From Rhodoplanes serenus (GTDB taxonomy: Bacteria > Pseudomonadota > Alphaproteobacteria > Rhizobiales > Xanthobacteraceae), in NCBI GenBank assembly GCA_009720755.1, contig WNKV01000006.1:186001-250000 (forward strand): 64,000 bases of DNA. The letters are read 5' to 3'. The notes below the pieces were generated by a model, which was not told the origin of the DNA, made no database searches, and was given only the letters and a program-made list of their open reading frames with translations. Below are positions 16,709 to 26,702 of the stretch, in pieces. The stretch's first letter is position 1. The number at the start of each line of letters is the position of its first letter. The translations under genes and the position numbers were made by a program.

Positions 16709-19006
16709 ATGGACCCCGCTGTGGACAGCGGACGGGAGTCGGCGGACCGATCGGACCAGACCGTCTCTCACCCAGGCCCAAGCCCGGGACAGACATCGAC
16801 CTGGAGACTCGCCACGCGACCCGTGTCGCGGTCGCTCCTGGCGCTCGCCGGTGCTCTCGCGTGCGGGCTCGTCTGCGTCGCCGCCGTCGTCTTTCTGGTC
16901 GCTCACCCCGACAAGGACGTGGCGGTGGAGCGGATGCGTGCCGCGATCGGCCGGGCGTTCGTCGAGTATCGCTCCGTCCTCGGCAACGCGGCGCTCAGCC
17001 GTGCCCAGGCGATCGCCGTGCAGGGCTCCGACGTGCTGTCGCTCGACGTCGACACCCACCTGGCGCCGACCGGCCTGCCGCGCTTCCACCACCGTGCCGC
17101 CTACCTGATCCGCCCCGATGGATCGCTGGCCGCCTCCTATCCGGCGGCGGAACGGCAGATCCCGGCGGCCGTCGCGGCGTTCGTCTCCAGCGTGCGGGCC
17201 GATGGAGCGCCCGGCCGCGGGACGACGCGCTCGGAAGCGGCGCTGCTCGACCGCGCCGTCCAGGTGCAGACCGACGTGGTGCCGCTGGAGCGCGAGCCCG
17301 CGGTGGTGGCGGTCGCTCAGGTGGCGGGCACCGCGAGGCGGCCTGCCGCCGGTGCGGCGTCGGGGCTCACTCTGGTGCTGGTTCGGCCGATCGATCCGCC
17401 CTTGCTTAAGGCCTTGGGCGACATGGCCGGGGTCCGCAATCTCCGCTTCGACGTGGAGTCGGAGAGCGGCGACGGGCCGGTCCATACCCAGACCGATTCG
17501 CGCGGCCGCATCGTCGGCTGGTTCGGCTGGGAGCTGCCGGCCAACGAAGGGGTTCCGCCCTGGCTGTGGCTGCTCCCGTCCGTCGGGGGAGCCGCCTTCC
17601 TGGGCTTCGCGGGCCTGTCCTTCGTCCAGATCCGCCGCGCCGCCAGCGGGCTGGAGCAGATCGAGTGCGAGCTGCGTCGGATCGCCCAGGAGGACCCGCT
17701 CACCGGCATGCCGAATCGGCGCAAGATCATCGCGGTGCTCGGCCTCGCGCTGAAGGAGCGACGTCCCGACGAGATCCTGGTGTTCGCCTGCATCGATCTC
17801 GACGCCTTCAAGGAGGTCAACGAGGTGCTCGGGCACGACATCGGCGACCGGGTGATCGCCGAGGTGTCGGAGCGCCTGCGCGCCGCATTGCCGGACAGCA
17901 CCTCCATCGGCCGGATCGACGGCGACGAGTTCGCCGCCGTGACCACCGTACGGTCGTCCGGAGACGCGCTCGACATCGCCCATGGCTGCGCTCTCGGCCT
18001 GGCGGCGCCGTTCCATGTCCGTGGTCAGGTCGTGCACGTCACCGCCAGCATCGGCCTGGCGCTGGCCCCGCGCGACGGGACGAGCGCCCACGAGCTGATC
18101 CGCCGCGCCGACCTCGCCGCCCGGGCCGCCAAGAAGGCGGGGCGCGGCCATGTCCTCGCCTTCCACCACGGGCTGGAGGACGAGATCAACGAGCGGCGCT
18201 TCATCGAGCAGGAGCTTCGCTTGGCGCTGGCCCGCGGCGCCCTCACGGTCGCCTACCAGCCGATCGTCGCCGGCGACGGCCTGCGCATGGTCGGCGCCGA
18301 GGCGCTGGTGCGCTGGCATCATCACGCCCGGGGCAACATCCCGCCGGGCATCTTCGTGGCGGTGGCCGAGCAGGCCGGGCTGATGATCGAGCTGGGCGAG
18401 TTCGTGCTGCGGCGGGCGCTGGCCGACGCGCGCGACTGGCCGGACCTGTTCATCGCCATCAATCTGTCGCCGATCCAGGTGCGCGACCGCGGCCTCGTCC
18501 GCGCCGTCGCCTCGGCGCTCGCCGACAGCGGCATCGAGCCGTCGCGAGTCGTCCTCGAGATCACCGAAGGCGTCCTCATCGACAATCCCGAGGAGGCCAA
18601 GCTGCGGCTCAAGGAGCTGCGCGCGCTCGGCGTCAAGATCGCCCTCGACGATTTCGGCTCCGGCTATTCGAGCCTGAGCTATCTGCGCCGGCTGCCGATC
18701 GACAAGCTGAAGATCGACAAGGAATTCGTGTCGCCGCTCGGGCGCTCCGCCAATGGCGGCGTCATCTTGCAGGCTATCGTGGCGCTCGGCCGCGCGCTCG
18801 GGCTCAGCGTGCTCGCCGAGGGTGTCGAGACCGAGGAGCAGCGCCTCCTGCTGCGTCTCGCCGGTTGTGACGAGATGCAGGGCTTCCTGTTCGCCCGGCC
18901 GATGCCGGCGTCGTCGTTCCTGGACAGCATCCGGCGTGGTGCTGCCCGCCCGACCGACGTGGTCACCCATGCGGCCGACGAGGTCGCCTCCGCGCTGGAG
19001 CCGTGA
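16709..19006 (+). CDS. Membrane GGDEF-EAL protein, probable c-di-GMP phosphodiesterase
   Basis: A 765-residue protein with a membrane helix near 40-65, a periplasmic sensor region to about 280, a second helix near 285-305, a GGDEF domain (about 325-490) and an EAL domain (about 500-750). The cyclase site reads RIDGDEF, so the first Gly of GGDEF is Asp, which makes cyclase activity doubtful. The EAL side is intact: GAEALVRW, NLSPIQ, EITEGVLID and DDFGSGYSSLSYL. The likely role is hydrolysis of c-di-GMP controlled by a periplasmic signal, with the GGDEF part possibly binding GTP as regulator. A Shine-Dalgarno-like GGAAGGTGG precedes ATG 16709. Confidence 0.9.
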   Translation: MDPAVDSGRESADRSDQTVSHPGPSPGQTSTWRLATRPVSRSLLALAGALACGLVCVAAVVFLVAHPDKDVAVERMRAAIGRAFVEYRSVLGNAALSRAQAIAVQGSDVLSLDVDTHLAPTGLPRFHHRAAYLIRPDGSLAASYPAAERQIPAAVAAFVSSVRADGAPGRGTTRSEAALLDRAVQVQTDVVPLEREPAVVAVAQVAGTARRPAAGAASGLTLVLVRPIDPPLLKALGDMAGVRNLRFDVESESGDGPVHTQTDSRGRIVGWFGWELPANEGVPPWLWLLPSVGGAAFLGFAGLSFVQIRRAASGLEQIECELRRIAQEDPLTGMPNRRKIIAVLGLALKERRPDEILVFACIDLDAFKEVNEVLGHDIGDRVIAEVSERLRAALPDSTSIGRIDGDEFAAVTTVRSSGDALDIAHGCALGLAAPFHVRGQVVHVTASIGLALAPRDGTSAHELIRRADLAARAAKKAGRGHVLAFHHGLEDEINERRFIEQELRLALARGALTVAYQPIVAGDGLRMVGAEALVRWHHHARGNIPPGIFVAVAEQAGLMIELGEFVLRRALADARDWPDLFIAINLSPIQVRDRGLVRAVASALADSGIEPSRVVLEITEGVLIDNPEEAKLRLKELRALGVKIALDDFGSGYSSLSYLRRLPIDKLKIDKEFVSPLGRSANGGVILQAIVALGRALGLSVLAEGVETEEQRLLLRLAGCDEMQGFLFARPMPASSFLDSIRRGAARPTDVVTHAADEVASALEP

Positions 19007-19151
19007 CGCGCCGTCCGTGCCGTCCGCGTCGATCCGCGCCCATCGCCCCGCCTGACAAACCCGTCGCCTGCGCGTTACACTTCGGGCGCGCCGGAGCATC
19101 GCGGTACCCGTGACCCGTGCGTTCCCGCAACGACCACGGAATGGCGACCCC

Positions 19152-20324
19152 ATGACCGCGACGGCCTGGTCCGGATTCGACTTTGCGCTCGGCGACGACA
19201 TCGATGCGTTGCGCGACCTGGTGCGACGCTTCGCCGACGCGCGGATCGCCCCGCGCGCCGCGGCGATCGACCGAGAGAATCAGTTTCCCCGCGACCTGTG
19301 GCCGGCACTCGGCAGCCTCGGCCTGCTCGGCATCACGGTCGAGGAGGAGCATGGCGGCGCCGGCCTGGGCTATCTCGCCCACTGCGTCGCCATGGAGGAG
19401 ATCTCGCGCGCCTCGGCGGCGGTCGGCCTGTCCTACGGGGCGCACTCGAACCTCTGCGTCAACCAGATCCGCCGGCACGGCACCGAGGCCCAGAAGCGTC
19501 GTTTCCTGCCCGGCCTGATCGACGGCAGCGCGGTCGGGGCGCTCGCCATGTCGGAGGCCGGGGCGGGCTCCGACGTCGTCTCGATGCGCACCCGGGCGAC
19601 GCGGCGCGGCGACCGCTTCGTCCTTGACGGCCGCAAGATGTGGATCACCAATGGCCCGGTGGCCGATGTCCTCGTCGTCTACGCCAAGACCGACACCACG
19701 GCGGGGCCGCGCGGCATCACCGCCTTCGTGATCGAGCGCGGCATGCCGGGCTTCTCTGCCTCGCCCAAGCTCGACAAGCTCGGCATGCGCGGCTCCGACA
19801 CCGGCGAGCTGGTGTTCGAGGACTGCGAGGTGCCGGAGGACAACGTGCTCGGGCCGGTCGGCGGCGGCGTCGGGGTGCTGATGTCGGGGCTCGACTACGA
19901 GCGCGCCGTGCTGGCCGCCGGGCCGCTCGGCATCATGCAGGCATGCCTCGACGTGGTGGTGCCCTACGTGCACCAGCGCGAGCAGTTCGGCCAGCCGATC
20001 GGCACCTTCCAGCTCGTCCAGGCCAAGCTGGCCGACATGTATGTCGGGCTCAATGCGGCGCGCGCCTATGTGTACGCGGTGGCGCGCGCCTGCGACGCGG
20101 GGCGGGTGCGCCGCGAGGATGCGGCCGGCGCCATCCTGTTCGCGGCCGAGCGGGCGACCGCCGCGGCGCTCGAAGCGGTGCAGTGCCTGGGCGGCACCGG
20201 CTACGTGAACGACATGCCGGCCGGCCGGCTGCTGCGCGACGCCAAGCTGTACGAGATCGGGGCCGGCACCTCGGAGATCCGCCGCATCCTGATCGGGCGG
20301 GAGCTGTTCGGGGCGACCGGCTGA
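19152..20324 (+). CDS. ivd: Isovaleryl-CoA dehydrogenase-like acyl-CoA dehydrogenase
   Basis: A 390-residue acyl-CoA dehydrogenase, exactly the usual IVD length. [15 protein letters not shown] and [11 protein letters not shown] form the FAD/substrate region, and [20 protein letters not shown] is the C-terminal flavin-binding stretch. Glu250 in [18 protein letters not shown] sits on the inner helix where isovaleryl-CoA dehydrogenases place their catalytic base, unlike most acyl-CoA dehydrogenases. This supports the leucine-degradation assignment: isovaleryl-CoA to 3-methylcrotonyl-CoA, electrons to ETF. No methylcrotonyl-CoA carboxylase genes adjoin. ATG 19152 fits the family start better than GTG 19110. 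Confidence 0.88.
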   Translation: MTATAWSGFDFALGDDIDALRDLVRRFADARIAPRAAAIDRENQFPRDLWPALGSLGLLGITVEEEHGGAGLGYLAHCVAMEEISRASAAVGLSYGAHSNLCVNQIRRHGTEAQKRRFLPGLIDGSAVGALAMSEAGAGSDVVSMRTRATRRGDRFVLDGRKMWITNGPVADVLVVYAKTDTTAGPRGITAFVIERGMPGFSASPKLDKLGMRGSDTGELVFEDCEVPEDNVLGPVGGGVGVLMSGLDYERAVLAAGPLGIMQACLDVVVPYVHQREQFGQPIGTFQLVQAKLADMYVGLNAARAYVYAVARACDAGRVRREDAAGAILFAAERATAAALEAVQCLGGTGYVNDMPAGRLLRDAKLYEIGAGTSEIRRILIGRELFGATG

Positions 20325-20541
20325 CCGCGGCCCGCCCGGGCGTCGTCTCCGTGCGGTTCCCCGGGTCGCCCCCCCCCGGCCGTGCCCCCTCGCGTCCCGT
20401 CTAAGTTCTTGCGTCCCGGCGGCGATCCGCTCACCCTCTGGCGGACCGGCCACCGGCGGCCGGCACCGCTGCCGGCGCTGATCCCGGGCCTCGTCCAGGG
20501 ATTAGCCGCGGCGGACGATCGGACCGGCGGGGGCGACGGAC

Positions 20542-21363
20542 ATGCAGGTGGTCGAGGCCAACGGTGCGCGCATCCCGGCTCTCGGGCTCGGCACCATGAC
20601 GCTGAAGGGCGACGCTTGCGTCGGCTTGGTCGAGGCCGCCCTGCGGCTCGGCTATCGCCATCTCGACACCGCCCAGATGTATGGCAACGAGGCCGAGGTG
20701 GGGCAGGGGCTCCGCGCCGCCGGAGTGCCACGCCAGGAGGTCTTCGTCACCACCAAGGTGTGGCACACGCATCTCGCCCCGGCCGACGTCGAGCGCTCCT
20801 TCGAGGAGAGCCTGGCCCGGCTCGGCCTGTCCTCCGTGGATCTGCTGCTGATCCACTGGCCGAACCCGGCGGTGCCGCTCGCCGACACCGTGGCGGCGCT
20901 GTGCCGGACCGCCGCCGACGGGCGCGCCCGCCATATCGGGGTCGCCAACTTCACCATCGCGCTGGTCGAGGAGGCGGTGCGGCTCGCCACCGTGCCGCTG
21001 GTCACCAATCAGATCGAGGTTCATCCGTTCATCGATCAGCGCCGGCTGATCGAGACCTGCCTCCGGCACGGCCTGTCGGTCACCGCCTATTGTCCGCTGG
21101 CGCGCGGCGCCGTGCCGGCCGACGACACGCTGCGGCGGATCGGCGCCGCGCATGGCCGCAGCGCCTCGCAGGTGGCGCTGCGCTGGCTGGTGCAGCAGGG
21201 CCTGGTGGCGATCCCGCGCACTGCCAACCGCGACAGGCTGGCCGAGAACCTCGCGGTGTTCGATTTCGTCCTGAGCGAGGCCGAGATGGCCGAGATCGCC
21301 GCCCTGCGCCGGCCGGACGGCCGGGTGGTGAGCCCGCCGCACGCGCCCCGCTGGGACGTCTGA
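20542..21363 (+). CDS. Aldo/keto reductase (first of tandem pair)
   Basis: A 273-residue AKR with the complete catalytic tetrad: Asp42 and Tyr47 in [11 protein letters not shown], Lys72 in TTKVW and His105 in [14 protein letters not shown]-binding residues lie in the C-terminal [19 protein letters not shown] segment. It belongs to the 2,5-diketo-gluconate reductase-like group of cytosolic carbonyl reductases; the substrate is unknown. A close paralogue follows after 141 bases, with a dispersed palindromic repeat between them. Confidence 0.88.
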   Translation: MQVVEANGARIPALGLGTMTLKGDACVGLVEAALRLGYRHLDTAQMYGNEAEVGQGLRAAGVPRQEVFVTTKVWHTHLAPADVERSFEESLARLGLSSVDLLLIHWPNPAVPLADTVAALCRTAADGRARHIGVANFTIALVEEAVRLATVPLVTNQIEVHPFIDQRRLIETCLRHGLSVTAYCPLARGAVPADDTLRRIGAAHGRSASQVALRWLVQQGLVAIPRTANRDRLAENLAVFDFVLSEAEMAEIAALRRPDGRVVSPPHAPRWDV

Positions 21364-21466
21364 GAGCATTTTCCGGCGAAGTGGCTGCCGGTTCGCCGTC
21401 GAAAATGCGATCGAGCAAGGACTTCTCGAGCGGAGTCCGATCCAGTCGCTCGGATTCCGCTCGAGC
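21364..21466 (+). repeat. Dispersed two-hairpin repeat, copy A
   Basis: It starts agagcattttccggcgaag and contains two hairpins. One pairs gcatttt with aaaatgc around ttcgcc (about 21366-21408). The other pairs cgagcgga with tccgctcg (about 21427-21465). The same element occurs inverted at 62805-62910. It begins immediately after the stop of the first aldo/keto reductase gene. Confidence 0.8.
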
Positions 21467-21504
21467 GGTAGATCGGCAGCCGCGGAGCCGGGGAGAGAGA
21501 CCGC

Positions 21505-22323
21505 ATGGAGTTCGTCACCGCCAACGGCGCCACCCTCCCGATGATCGGGCTCGGCACCTGGGAGCTGAAGGGACGAAGCTGCGCCCGCACCGTCGAGCAG
21601 GCGCTGCGGGCCGGCTACAAGCTGATCGACACCGCCGAGATCTACGACAACGAGCGCGACGTCGGCGACGGCGTCCGTGCCTCGGGGCTGCGCCGGGCCG
21701 AGGTGTTCGTCACCACCAAGGTGTGGACCGAGCATCTGGCGCCGCGCGAGCTGGAGCGCGCCACCAAGGCGAGCCTCGCCCGGCTGCGCCTGTCCGAGGT
21801 CGACCTGTTGCTGATCCACTGGCCCAATCCGCGCATTCCGCTCGCCGAGACCATCGGGGCGCTGTGCAAGATGAAGCGGGCCGGCTTCGCCCGGCATATC
21901 GGCGTGTCGAACTTCACGGTGGCGCTGCTCGACGAGGCGGTGAAGCACACGACCGAGCCGCTGGCGGTGAACCAGATCGAGTGGCATCCGCATCTCGACC
22001 AGACCAAGGTGGTGGCCGCCTGCCGGCGGCACGGCATGGCGGTCGTCGCCTACAGCCCGATGGGGCGCGGCGCCGTGCTGTCGGAGCCGGTGATCCGCGA
22101 AATCGCCGTCGCCCACGGCAAGTCGCCCGCCCAGATCAGCCTGCGCTACATCATCCAGGAGGGCGGGGTGGTGGTGCCGCGCACGGCCCGGCTCGATCGC
22201 CTGACCGAGAATCTCGCGGTGTTCGACTTCGTGCTCGACGAGGCCGAGATGGCCGCCATCCGGGGGCTGGCGCGGCCGAACGGCCGCATCGTCGACTGGA
22301 GCGGCGCGCCGGCCTGGGATTGA
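21505..22323 (+). CDS. Aldo/keto reductase (second of tandem pair)
   Basis: A 272-residue AKR with Asp42, Tyr47, Lys72 and His105 at the same positions as its upstream neighbour, and the same opening (xxVxANGAxxPxxGLGT). Here the sequences are [19 protein letters not shown] and LLLIHWPNP, with [19 protein letters not shown] for cofactor binding. The two copies are clearly duplicated but already well diverged, so they may have distinct substrates. GGGGAGAGAG upstream supports ATG 21505. queC starts 44 bases downstream. Confidence 0.88.
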   Translation: MEFVTANGATLPMIGLGTWELKGRSCARTVEQALRAGYKLIDTAEIYDNERDVGDGVRASGLRRAEVFVTTKVWTEHLAPRELERATKASLARLRLSEVDLLLIHWPNPRIPLAETIGALCKMKRAGFARHIGVSNFTVALLDEAVKHTTEPLAVNQIEWHPHLDQTKVVAACRRHGMAVVAYSPMGRGAVLSEPVIREIAVAHGKSPAQISLRYIIQEGGVVVPRTARLDRLTENLAVFDFVLDEAEMAAIRGLARPNGRIVDWSGAPAWD

Positions 22324-22367
22324 CGGCTGGGATTGACGGATCGCCTCGGCCGGGCGAGGTGGGGGGG

Positions 22368-23081
22368 ATGACCGAGACGACGGACGGGGCCGCCCTGGTG
22401 CTGTTCTCGGGCGGGCAGGACTCGACCGTCTGCCTCGCCTGGGCGCTGGCGCGCTTTCCACGGGTGGAGACGGTCGGCTTCTCGTACGGCCAGCGCCACG
22501 CCGTCGAGCTCGACGTGCGGCCGGTGGTGCGAGCCAAGATGGCGGCGCTCGATCCGGCCTGGGCGGCGCGGCTCGGCGACGACCACATGGTCCCGCTCGA
22601 CGGGCTGGGGGCGATCGCCGACACGGCGCTGACCCGCGAGACGGCGATCGAGATCGCCGCCGACGGCCTGCCGACCACCTTCGTGCCCGGCCGCAACCTG
22701 GTGTTCCTCGCCTTCGCGGGGGCGCTCGCCTACCGGCGCGGCGCCCGTCATCTCGTCGCCGGCATGTGCGAGACCGACTATTCGGGCTATCCGGATTGCC
22801 GCGACGACACCATCAAGGCCATGCAGGTCGCCCTCAATCTCGGCATGGCCCGGCGGTTCGTGCTGCACACGCCCCTGATGTGGATCGACAAGGCCGAGAC
22901 CTTCGCGCTGGCCGCGGAGATCGGGGGAGCCCCGCTGGTCGACCTGCTTCTCGAAGACACCCACACCTGCTATCTGGGCGACCGCTCGCAGCGCCACCCC
23001 TGGGGCTATGGCTGCGGCACCTGTCCGGCCTGCCGGTTGCGGGCCGATGGTTACTCGCGCTGGATGTCCGCTTCTCGATGA
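22368..23081 (+). CDS. queC: 7-cyano-7-deazaguanine (preQ0) synthase
   Basis: A 237-residue PP-loop ATPase. [12 protein letters not shown] (SGGQDS at residues 14-19) is the adenylation loop. [13 protein letters not shown] and [15 protein letters not shown] are QueC hallmarks. The C-terminal cluster TCYLG...[10 protein letters not shown] supplies the four zinc cysteines. It converts 7-carboxy-7-deazaguanine to preQ0 for queuosine in tRNA. The ATG at 22368 is preceded by a G-rich GAGGTGGGGGGG. Its stop codon overlaps the start of the next gene, encoding a VUT-type transporter. Confidence 0.93.
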   Translation: MTETTDGAALVLFSGGQDSTVCLAWALARFPRVETVGFSYGQRHAVELDVRPVVRAKMAALDPAWAARLGDDHMVPLDGLGAIADTALTRETAIEIAADGLPTTFVPGRNLVFLAFAGALAYRRGARHLVAGMCETDYSGYPDCRDDTIKAMQVALNLGMARRFVLHTPLMWIDKAETFALAAEIGGAPLVDLLLEDTHTCYLGDRSQRHPWGYGCGTCPACRLRADGYSRWMSASR

Positions 23082-23665
23082 TGCACGCCCCCGATGCCCG
23101 CCGACTGGCCGAAGGACTGGTGTTCCTGGTCCTGTTCGCGCTCACCATTCCGGCCGCCAACTGGCTGATCCAGCATGCCGGCACCGCCTGCGTGCCGCGC
23201 GGCCCCTGCTTGGTTCCGGTGCTGCCGGCCCTGCCCGGGTGGTCCGGCCTGTCCGCCCCGTCGGGCGTGCTGATGGTCGGGGTGGCGCTGGTGCTGCGCG
23301 ACCTGGTGCAGCGCCGGCTGGGCGTGCTGGTCGCCGCCGTCGCCGTGCTGGTCGGGGCGCTGATCTCGGCCTTCCTGGCACCGCCCGCCCTGGTCATCGC
23401 CTCGACGGCCGCCTTCCTGGTCTCCGAGATGGCCGATCTCGCCGTCTACACGCCGCTGGCTCGCCGCCGCATGGTGACCGCCGTGGTGGCCTCCGGCCTG
23501 GTCGGCCTGGTGGTCGATTCGCTGCTCTTCCTCTGGCTCGCCTTCGGGTCGCTCGACTTCCTGGCTGGCCAGGTGGTCGGCAAGGCTTGGATGGTGCTGC
23601 TCTCGATCCCCTTCATGGTCTGGCTGCGCCGGCGCGACGAGCGGCTGGGCTTGGCGCCTGCGTAG
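23078..23665 (+). CDS. VUT/YhhQ-family putative queuosine-precursor transporter
   Basis: A 195-residue membrane protein with about six helices. [14 protein letters not shown] and [21 protein letters not shown] followed by a Gly-Lys-containing last helix match the vitamin-uptake (VUT, YhhQ-like) family, whose studied members import preQ0/preQ1 or related bases. Its ATG lies inside the queC stop region (ATGA overlap of 4 bases), which gives translational coupling. That is strong contextual support for handling a 7-deazapurine. Whether it salvages preQ0 or exports something is not shown by sequence. Confidence 0.8.
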   Translation: MMHAPDARRLAEGLVFLVLFALTIPAANWLIQHAGTACVPRGPCLVPVLPALPGWSGLSAPSGVLMVGVALVLRDLVQRRLGVLVAAVAVLVGALISAFLAPPALVIASTAAFLVSEMADLAVYTPLARRRMVTAVVASGLVGLVVDSLLFLWLAFGSLDFLAGQVVGKAWMVLLSIPFMVWLRRRDERLGLAPA

Positions 23666-23739
23666 ATGTCTCGGCGCAGTCCGGGGACGCGGGCGGCGCC
23701 CGCGCCGCGGATCGACTCCAACCTCGCGAGGAACGCTCC

Positions 23740-24441
23740 ATGTCCGCGGCGCTCTACGATCTCCTCAGGAAGGTGACGACCGCCACCGTCACCACCATGC
23801 TGCTCAAGAAGGGCATCCGGCGCTGCTGGATGAGCGGCCCGAAGCCGCTGGTGCCCGGCGGCGAGCGGCTGGTCGGCCCGGCCTTCACGCTGCGCTTCGT
23901 GCCGGCCCGCGAGGACCTGGCGACGCCCGAGAGCTGGTCGAAGCCGATCTCCACCCGCGGCGCCATCGAGGCGATGCCCGAGGGCTGCATGGTGGTTGCC
24001 GACGCCATGGGCATCACCTCGGCCGGCATCTTCGGCGACATCCTGTGCGCCCGCATGAAGAAGCGGAACGTCACCGCGCTGATCACCGACGGGGTGATGC
24101 GCGACCGCACCGGCGTGCTCGCCAGCGGCCTGTCGGTGTGGTGCGCCGGCGTCGCGGCGCCGGCCTCGGTCAACGGCCTGACCTTCGTCAATTGGCAGGA
24201 GCCGATCGGCTGCGGCGGCGTCGCCGTGTTCCCGGACGACGTCATCGTGGCGGACGAGGACGGCGCCGTGGTGATCCCGAAGGATCTGGTCGAGTACGTC
24301 GCCCACGAGGGCGCCGAGCACGAGCTGTACGAGAGCTGGGTGTTCACCGAGGTGGAGCGCGGCGTGCCGCTGCCCGGCCTCTATCCCCCGAACGACGAGG
24401 CCAAGGCCCGCTACGCCGGGTGGCGTTCGAAGCGCGGCTGA
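23740..24441 (+). CDS. RraA-like / HMG aldolase family protein
   Basis: A 233-residue protein of the RraA-like fold. GDILCARMKKRNVTALITDGVMRD contains the Gly-Asp-Ile and DGxxRD motifs that form the metal and oxaloacetate/HMG site in class II 4-hydroxy-4-methyl-2-oxoglutarate (HMG/CHA) aldolases. The C terminus VFPDDVIVADEDGAVVIP is the conserved closing strand pair. Former names for such proteins include dimethylmenaquinone methyltransferase-like and RNase E inhibitor RraA. With the catalytic Arg and Asp present, aldolase or decarboxylase activity is more likely. GCGAGGAAC precedes ATG 23740. Confidence 0.8.
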   Translation: MSAALYDLLRKVTTATVTTMLLKKGIRRCWMSGPKPLVPGGERLVGPAFTLRFVPAREDLATPESWSKPISTRGAIEAMPEGCMVVADAMGITSAGIFGDILCARMKKRNVTALITDGVMRDRTGVLASGLSVWCAGVAAPASVNGLTFVNWQEPIGCGGVAVFPDDVIVADEDGAVVIPKDLVEYVAHEGAEHELYESWVFTEVERGVPLPGLYPPNDEAKARYAGWRSKRG

Positions 24442-24523
24442 CGCCGCGCGGGAGAAACTCCGGGCGAGACGATGGCAACAGGCGCCGGCTTGACGGCGGC
24501 CGGCCGCCGGGCTTCACCGGGGC

Positions 24524-25327
24524 ATGTTCTTCCCGGTCTCGAAGCTCCTCGGCTTCTTCGCCCTGCCGTCCAATCTCCTGGTCGTCTTGGGGCTCCTCGG
24601 CATCGTGCTGCTCGTCACCCGCTGGCGGCGCGCGGGTCTGCGGCTCGTCGTCGCCAGTCTTCTGCTGGTCGCGCTGCTCGGCTGGTCGCCCCTCGGCAAC
24701 GCCCTGCTCGTTCCGCTGGAGGACCGTTTCCCGCCGGTCCCCGACGATGGGCGGCCGGTGGCCGGGATCGTCGTTCTGGGCGGTGCCGTCACCCCCGACG
24801 TCGCCGAGGCGCGCGGCATCGTGGTGCTGAACGAGGCGGCCGAGCGGCTGACCGCCGCCGCCACGCTCGCCCGCCGCCATCCGTCCGCCCGCATCGTCCA
24901 TTCGGGCGGCGACCCCGGCTTTCTCCTGCCCGACGGCAACGAGTCGGCGGTGGCGCTGCGTCTCCTGGCCGAGCTCGGCGTGCCGGCGGCGCAGCTCGTC
25001 GCCGAGGATCGCTCGCGCAACACCGTCGAGAACGCCGTCTATTCGAAGACGCTCACCGATCCGAAGCCCGGCGAACGCTGGCTGCTGGTCACCTCGGCCT
25101 ATCACATGCCGCGCGCCATCGGCGTGTTCCGGCGGGCCGGCTTCCCGGTCGAGGCGTATCCGGTCGACGTCCGCACGCGCGGCCGCGTCGACCTCTGGCG
25201 GCCGTTCCCGACCATCGGCGATGGCCTGCGCCGCACCGACACCGCGATGCGCGAATGGGTCGGGCTTCTCGTCTACCGGCTCACCGGGAAATCGTCGGCG
25301 CTGTTCCCGGGGCCGGAGGGAGGCTGA
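24524..25327 (+). CDS. YdcF/ElyC-family (DUF218) membrane protein
   Basis: A 267-residue protein with two N-terminal helices (about 8-30 and 38-55), then a DUF218 domain: IVVLGGAVTPDVAEARG, RIVHSGGDPGF, EDRSRNTVENAVYSK and WLLVTSAYHMPRAIGVFRR. This layout matches ElyC/SanA-like envelope proteins implicated in peptidoglycan or lipid-carrier homeostasis. Biochemistry is poorly defined. It ends one base before the stop of the convergent DUF599 gene, so the two share a terminator zone. Confidence 0.85.
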   Translation: MFFPVSKLLGFFALPSNLLVVLGLLGIVLLVTRWRRAGLRLVVASLLLVALLGWSPLGNALLVPLEDRFPPVPDDGRPVAGIVVLGGAVTPDVAEARGIVVLNEAAERLTAAATLARRHPSARIVHSGGDPGFLLPDGNESAVALRLLAELGVPAAQLVAEDRSRNTVENAVYSKTLTDPKPGERWLLVTSAYHMPRAIGVFRRAGFPVEAYPVDVRTRGRVDLWRPFPTIGDGLRRTDTAMREWVGLLVYRLTGKSSALFPGPEGG

Positions 25328-26032
25328 TCAGACGGCCAAGTCCTCGGGCGGCTCGTCGCGCACGGCGCGCAGCGACTCGGAGGCGAACTGCCGGTGCCAG
25401 ACGACGAGGACGACCGCCACCGTGGCGCCGATCAGCACCCACGGGCCGACGAACCAGCCCAGATAGGCGAGGGCGAAGAACAGCGCCCGCTGGCCGCGGT
25501 TGAAATGGCGCCCGGCGGATTGGAACAGCCGGGTGGTGCGGGCGACGTGCCGCCGCGCCGCCTCGGTGTCGCGCTCGGCCGGCGGCGGCGTCGCGCCCAG
25601 CATGATGGCGACGTAGTTGAACAGCCGGTACGACCACGCGAACTTGTAGAACGTGTAGACGAAGATGACGACGAGGCCGATCGCCTTCGCCTCCCACAGC
25701 TCGCGGGCGGTGGGCAGCGCCACCGGCAGCGACGACAGCACCGACACCACCTCGGCGGTGGAGCGCAGGAGCGACAGCGCGCCGCCGACCGCGATCAGCG
25801 ACGTCGAGGCGAAGAAGGCGGCGCCGTTCTGGAGCGCCGCCATGATCTGGGCGTCGACGATGCGCACCTCCCGGCTCAGCATCCGCCGCATCCATTCGGC
25901 CCGCACATCGTCCATCCGGGCGTTGAGGTTGAGGCGGCCGATCCGCGTCCATTCCATGGCGATCGCATAGGAGGCCCAGGCGAGCCCGAACACCGTGATG
26001 GCCGCGAGGTCGAGCGGGTCGAACAACGGCAT
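25328..26032 (-). CDS. DUF599 family membrane protein
   Basis: A 234-residue protein with four hydrophobic helices: near the N terminus, around LIAVGGALSLL, around IGLVVIFVYTFYKFAWS, and near the C terminus. It matches the DUF599 family of uncharacterised membrane proteins in alphaproteobacteria. NRGQRALFFALAYLGWFVGP is the conserved core. ATG 26032 is chosen because AGGAGG lies eight bases upstream; the TTG two codons earlier is too close. No function can be assigned. Confidence 0.82.
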   Translation of the reverse strand: MPLFDPLDLAAITVFGLAWASYAIAMEWTRIGRLNLNARMDDVRAEWMRRMLSREVRIVDAQIMAALQNGAAFFASTSLIAVGGALSLLRSTAEVVSVLSSLPVALPTARELWEAKAIGLVVIFVYTFYKFAWSYRLFNYVAIMLGATPPPAERDTEAARRHVARTTRLFQSAGRHFNRGQRALFFALAYLGWFVGPWVLIGATVAVVLVVWHRQFASESLRAVRDEPPEDLAV

Positions 26033-26131
26033 TGCCAAATCCTCCTGGCCGACCCGACTATCGGGGCGTCGTCACAGGTCCGCATCCGCCGCCCGCCGCC
26101 GGGCGGGCCGGCTGCGGGAAGAGGGACCGTC

Positions 26132-26530
26132 ATGCCGCAGACCATCACGGTGCGCGCCGCCGATCTGGTAGCCGAGGCCGAACGCGAGATCGAGACCCTG
26201 ACGCCCGCGCAGGCGATCGCGCTCGTCGGCCGCGACGACACCGTCCTCGTCGACATCCGCGATATCCGCGAGCTCGATCGCGACGGCCGCGTGCCCGGCG
26301 CCTTCCACTGCCCGCGCGGCATGCTGGAGTTCTGGATCGATCCGGCGAGTCCCTACCACAAGCCGGTGTTCGCCCAGGACAAGAAGTTCGTGTTCTTCTG
26401 CGCGGCCGGCGCCCGCTCGGCGCTCGCCACCTTCACGGCCAAGCGCATGGGGCTCGCCCCCGTGGCGCATATCGGTGGCGGCTTCGGCGCCTGGAAGAAG
26501 GCGGGCGGCCCGGTCGAGCCCCGCGGCTGA
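26132..26530 (+). CDS. Single-domain rhodanese-like protein
   Basis: A 132-residue rhodanese-fold protein with DTVLVDIRDIRELDRDGRVPGAFHCPRG, the family core up to the HxPG-type motif. Cys90 lies in FFCAAGARSA at the sulfur-accepting active-site loop. GLAPVAHIGGGFGAWKKAG closes the domain. No signal peptide, so cytosolic persulfide or sulfur transfer is expected. It is divergent from the DUF599 gene. Any link with the sulfur-oxidation genes 33 kb away would be speculative. Confidence 0.9.
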   Translation: MPQTITVRAADLVAEAEREIETLTPAQAIALVGRDDTVLVDIRDIRELDRDGRVPGAFHCPRGMLEFWIDPASPYHKPVFAQDKKFVFFCAAGARSALATFTAKRMGLAPVAHIGGGFGAWKKAGGPVEPRG

Positions 26531-26702
26531 AGGACGAGCGGCCGGACGACAGCCGGCCGCCACACGGACCCCCCGGGACCGCAGGGCAGCCCTTCCGGTT
26601 GCGGCCGTCGTGCCGTCGGACCCGCCGGCGTAGAAGCGCCGGACGCCGCGCCGACCTCGATCCCCGGGGCCGGCTGTCGGGCGGCGAGGGGGCCGGGAGC
26701 GC

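Noticed and set aside
15377-19201. A 1274-codon open frame on the minus strand, and other very long antisense frames (for example 849-3179, 38874-43025 upstream of the real start, 46537-49773).
   Set aside because: They lie antisense to well-recognised genes or extend past true starts. Their translations are Arg/Gly/Asp-rich without domains, as expected in a high-GC genome where stop codons are rare.
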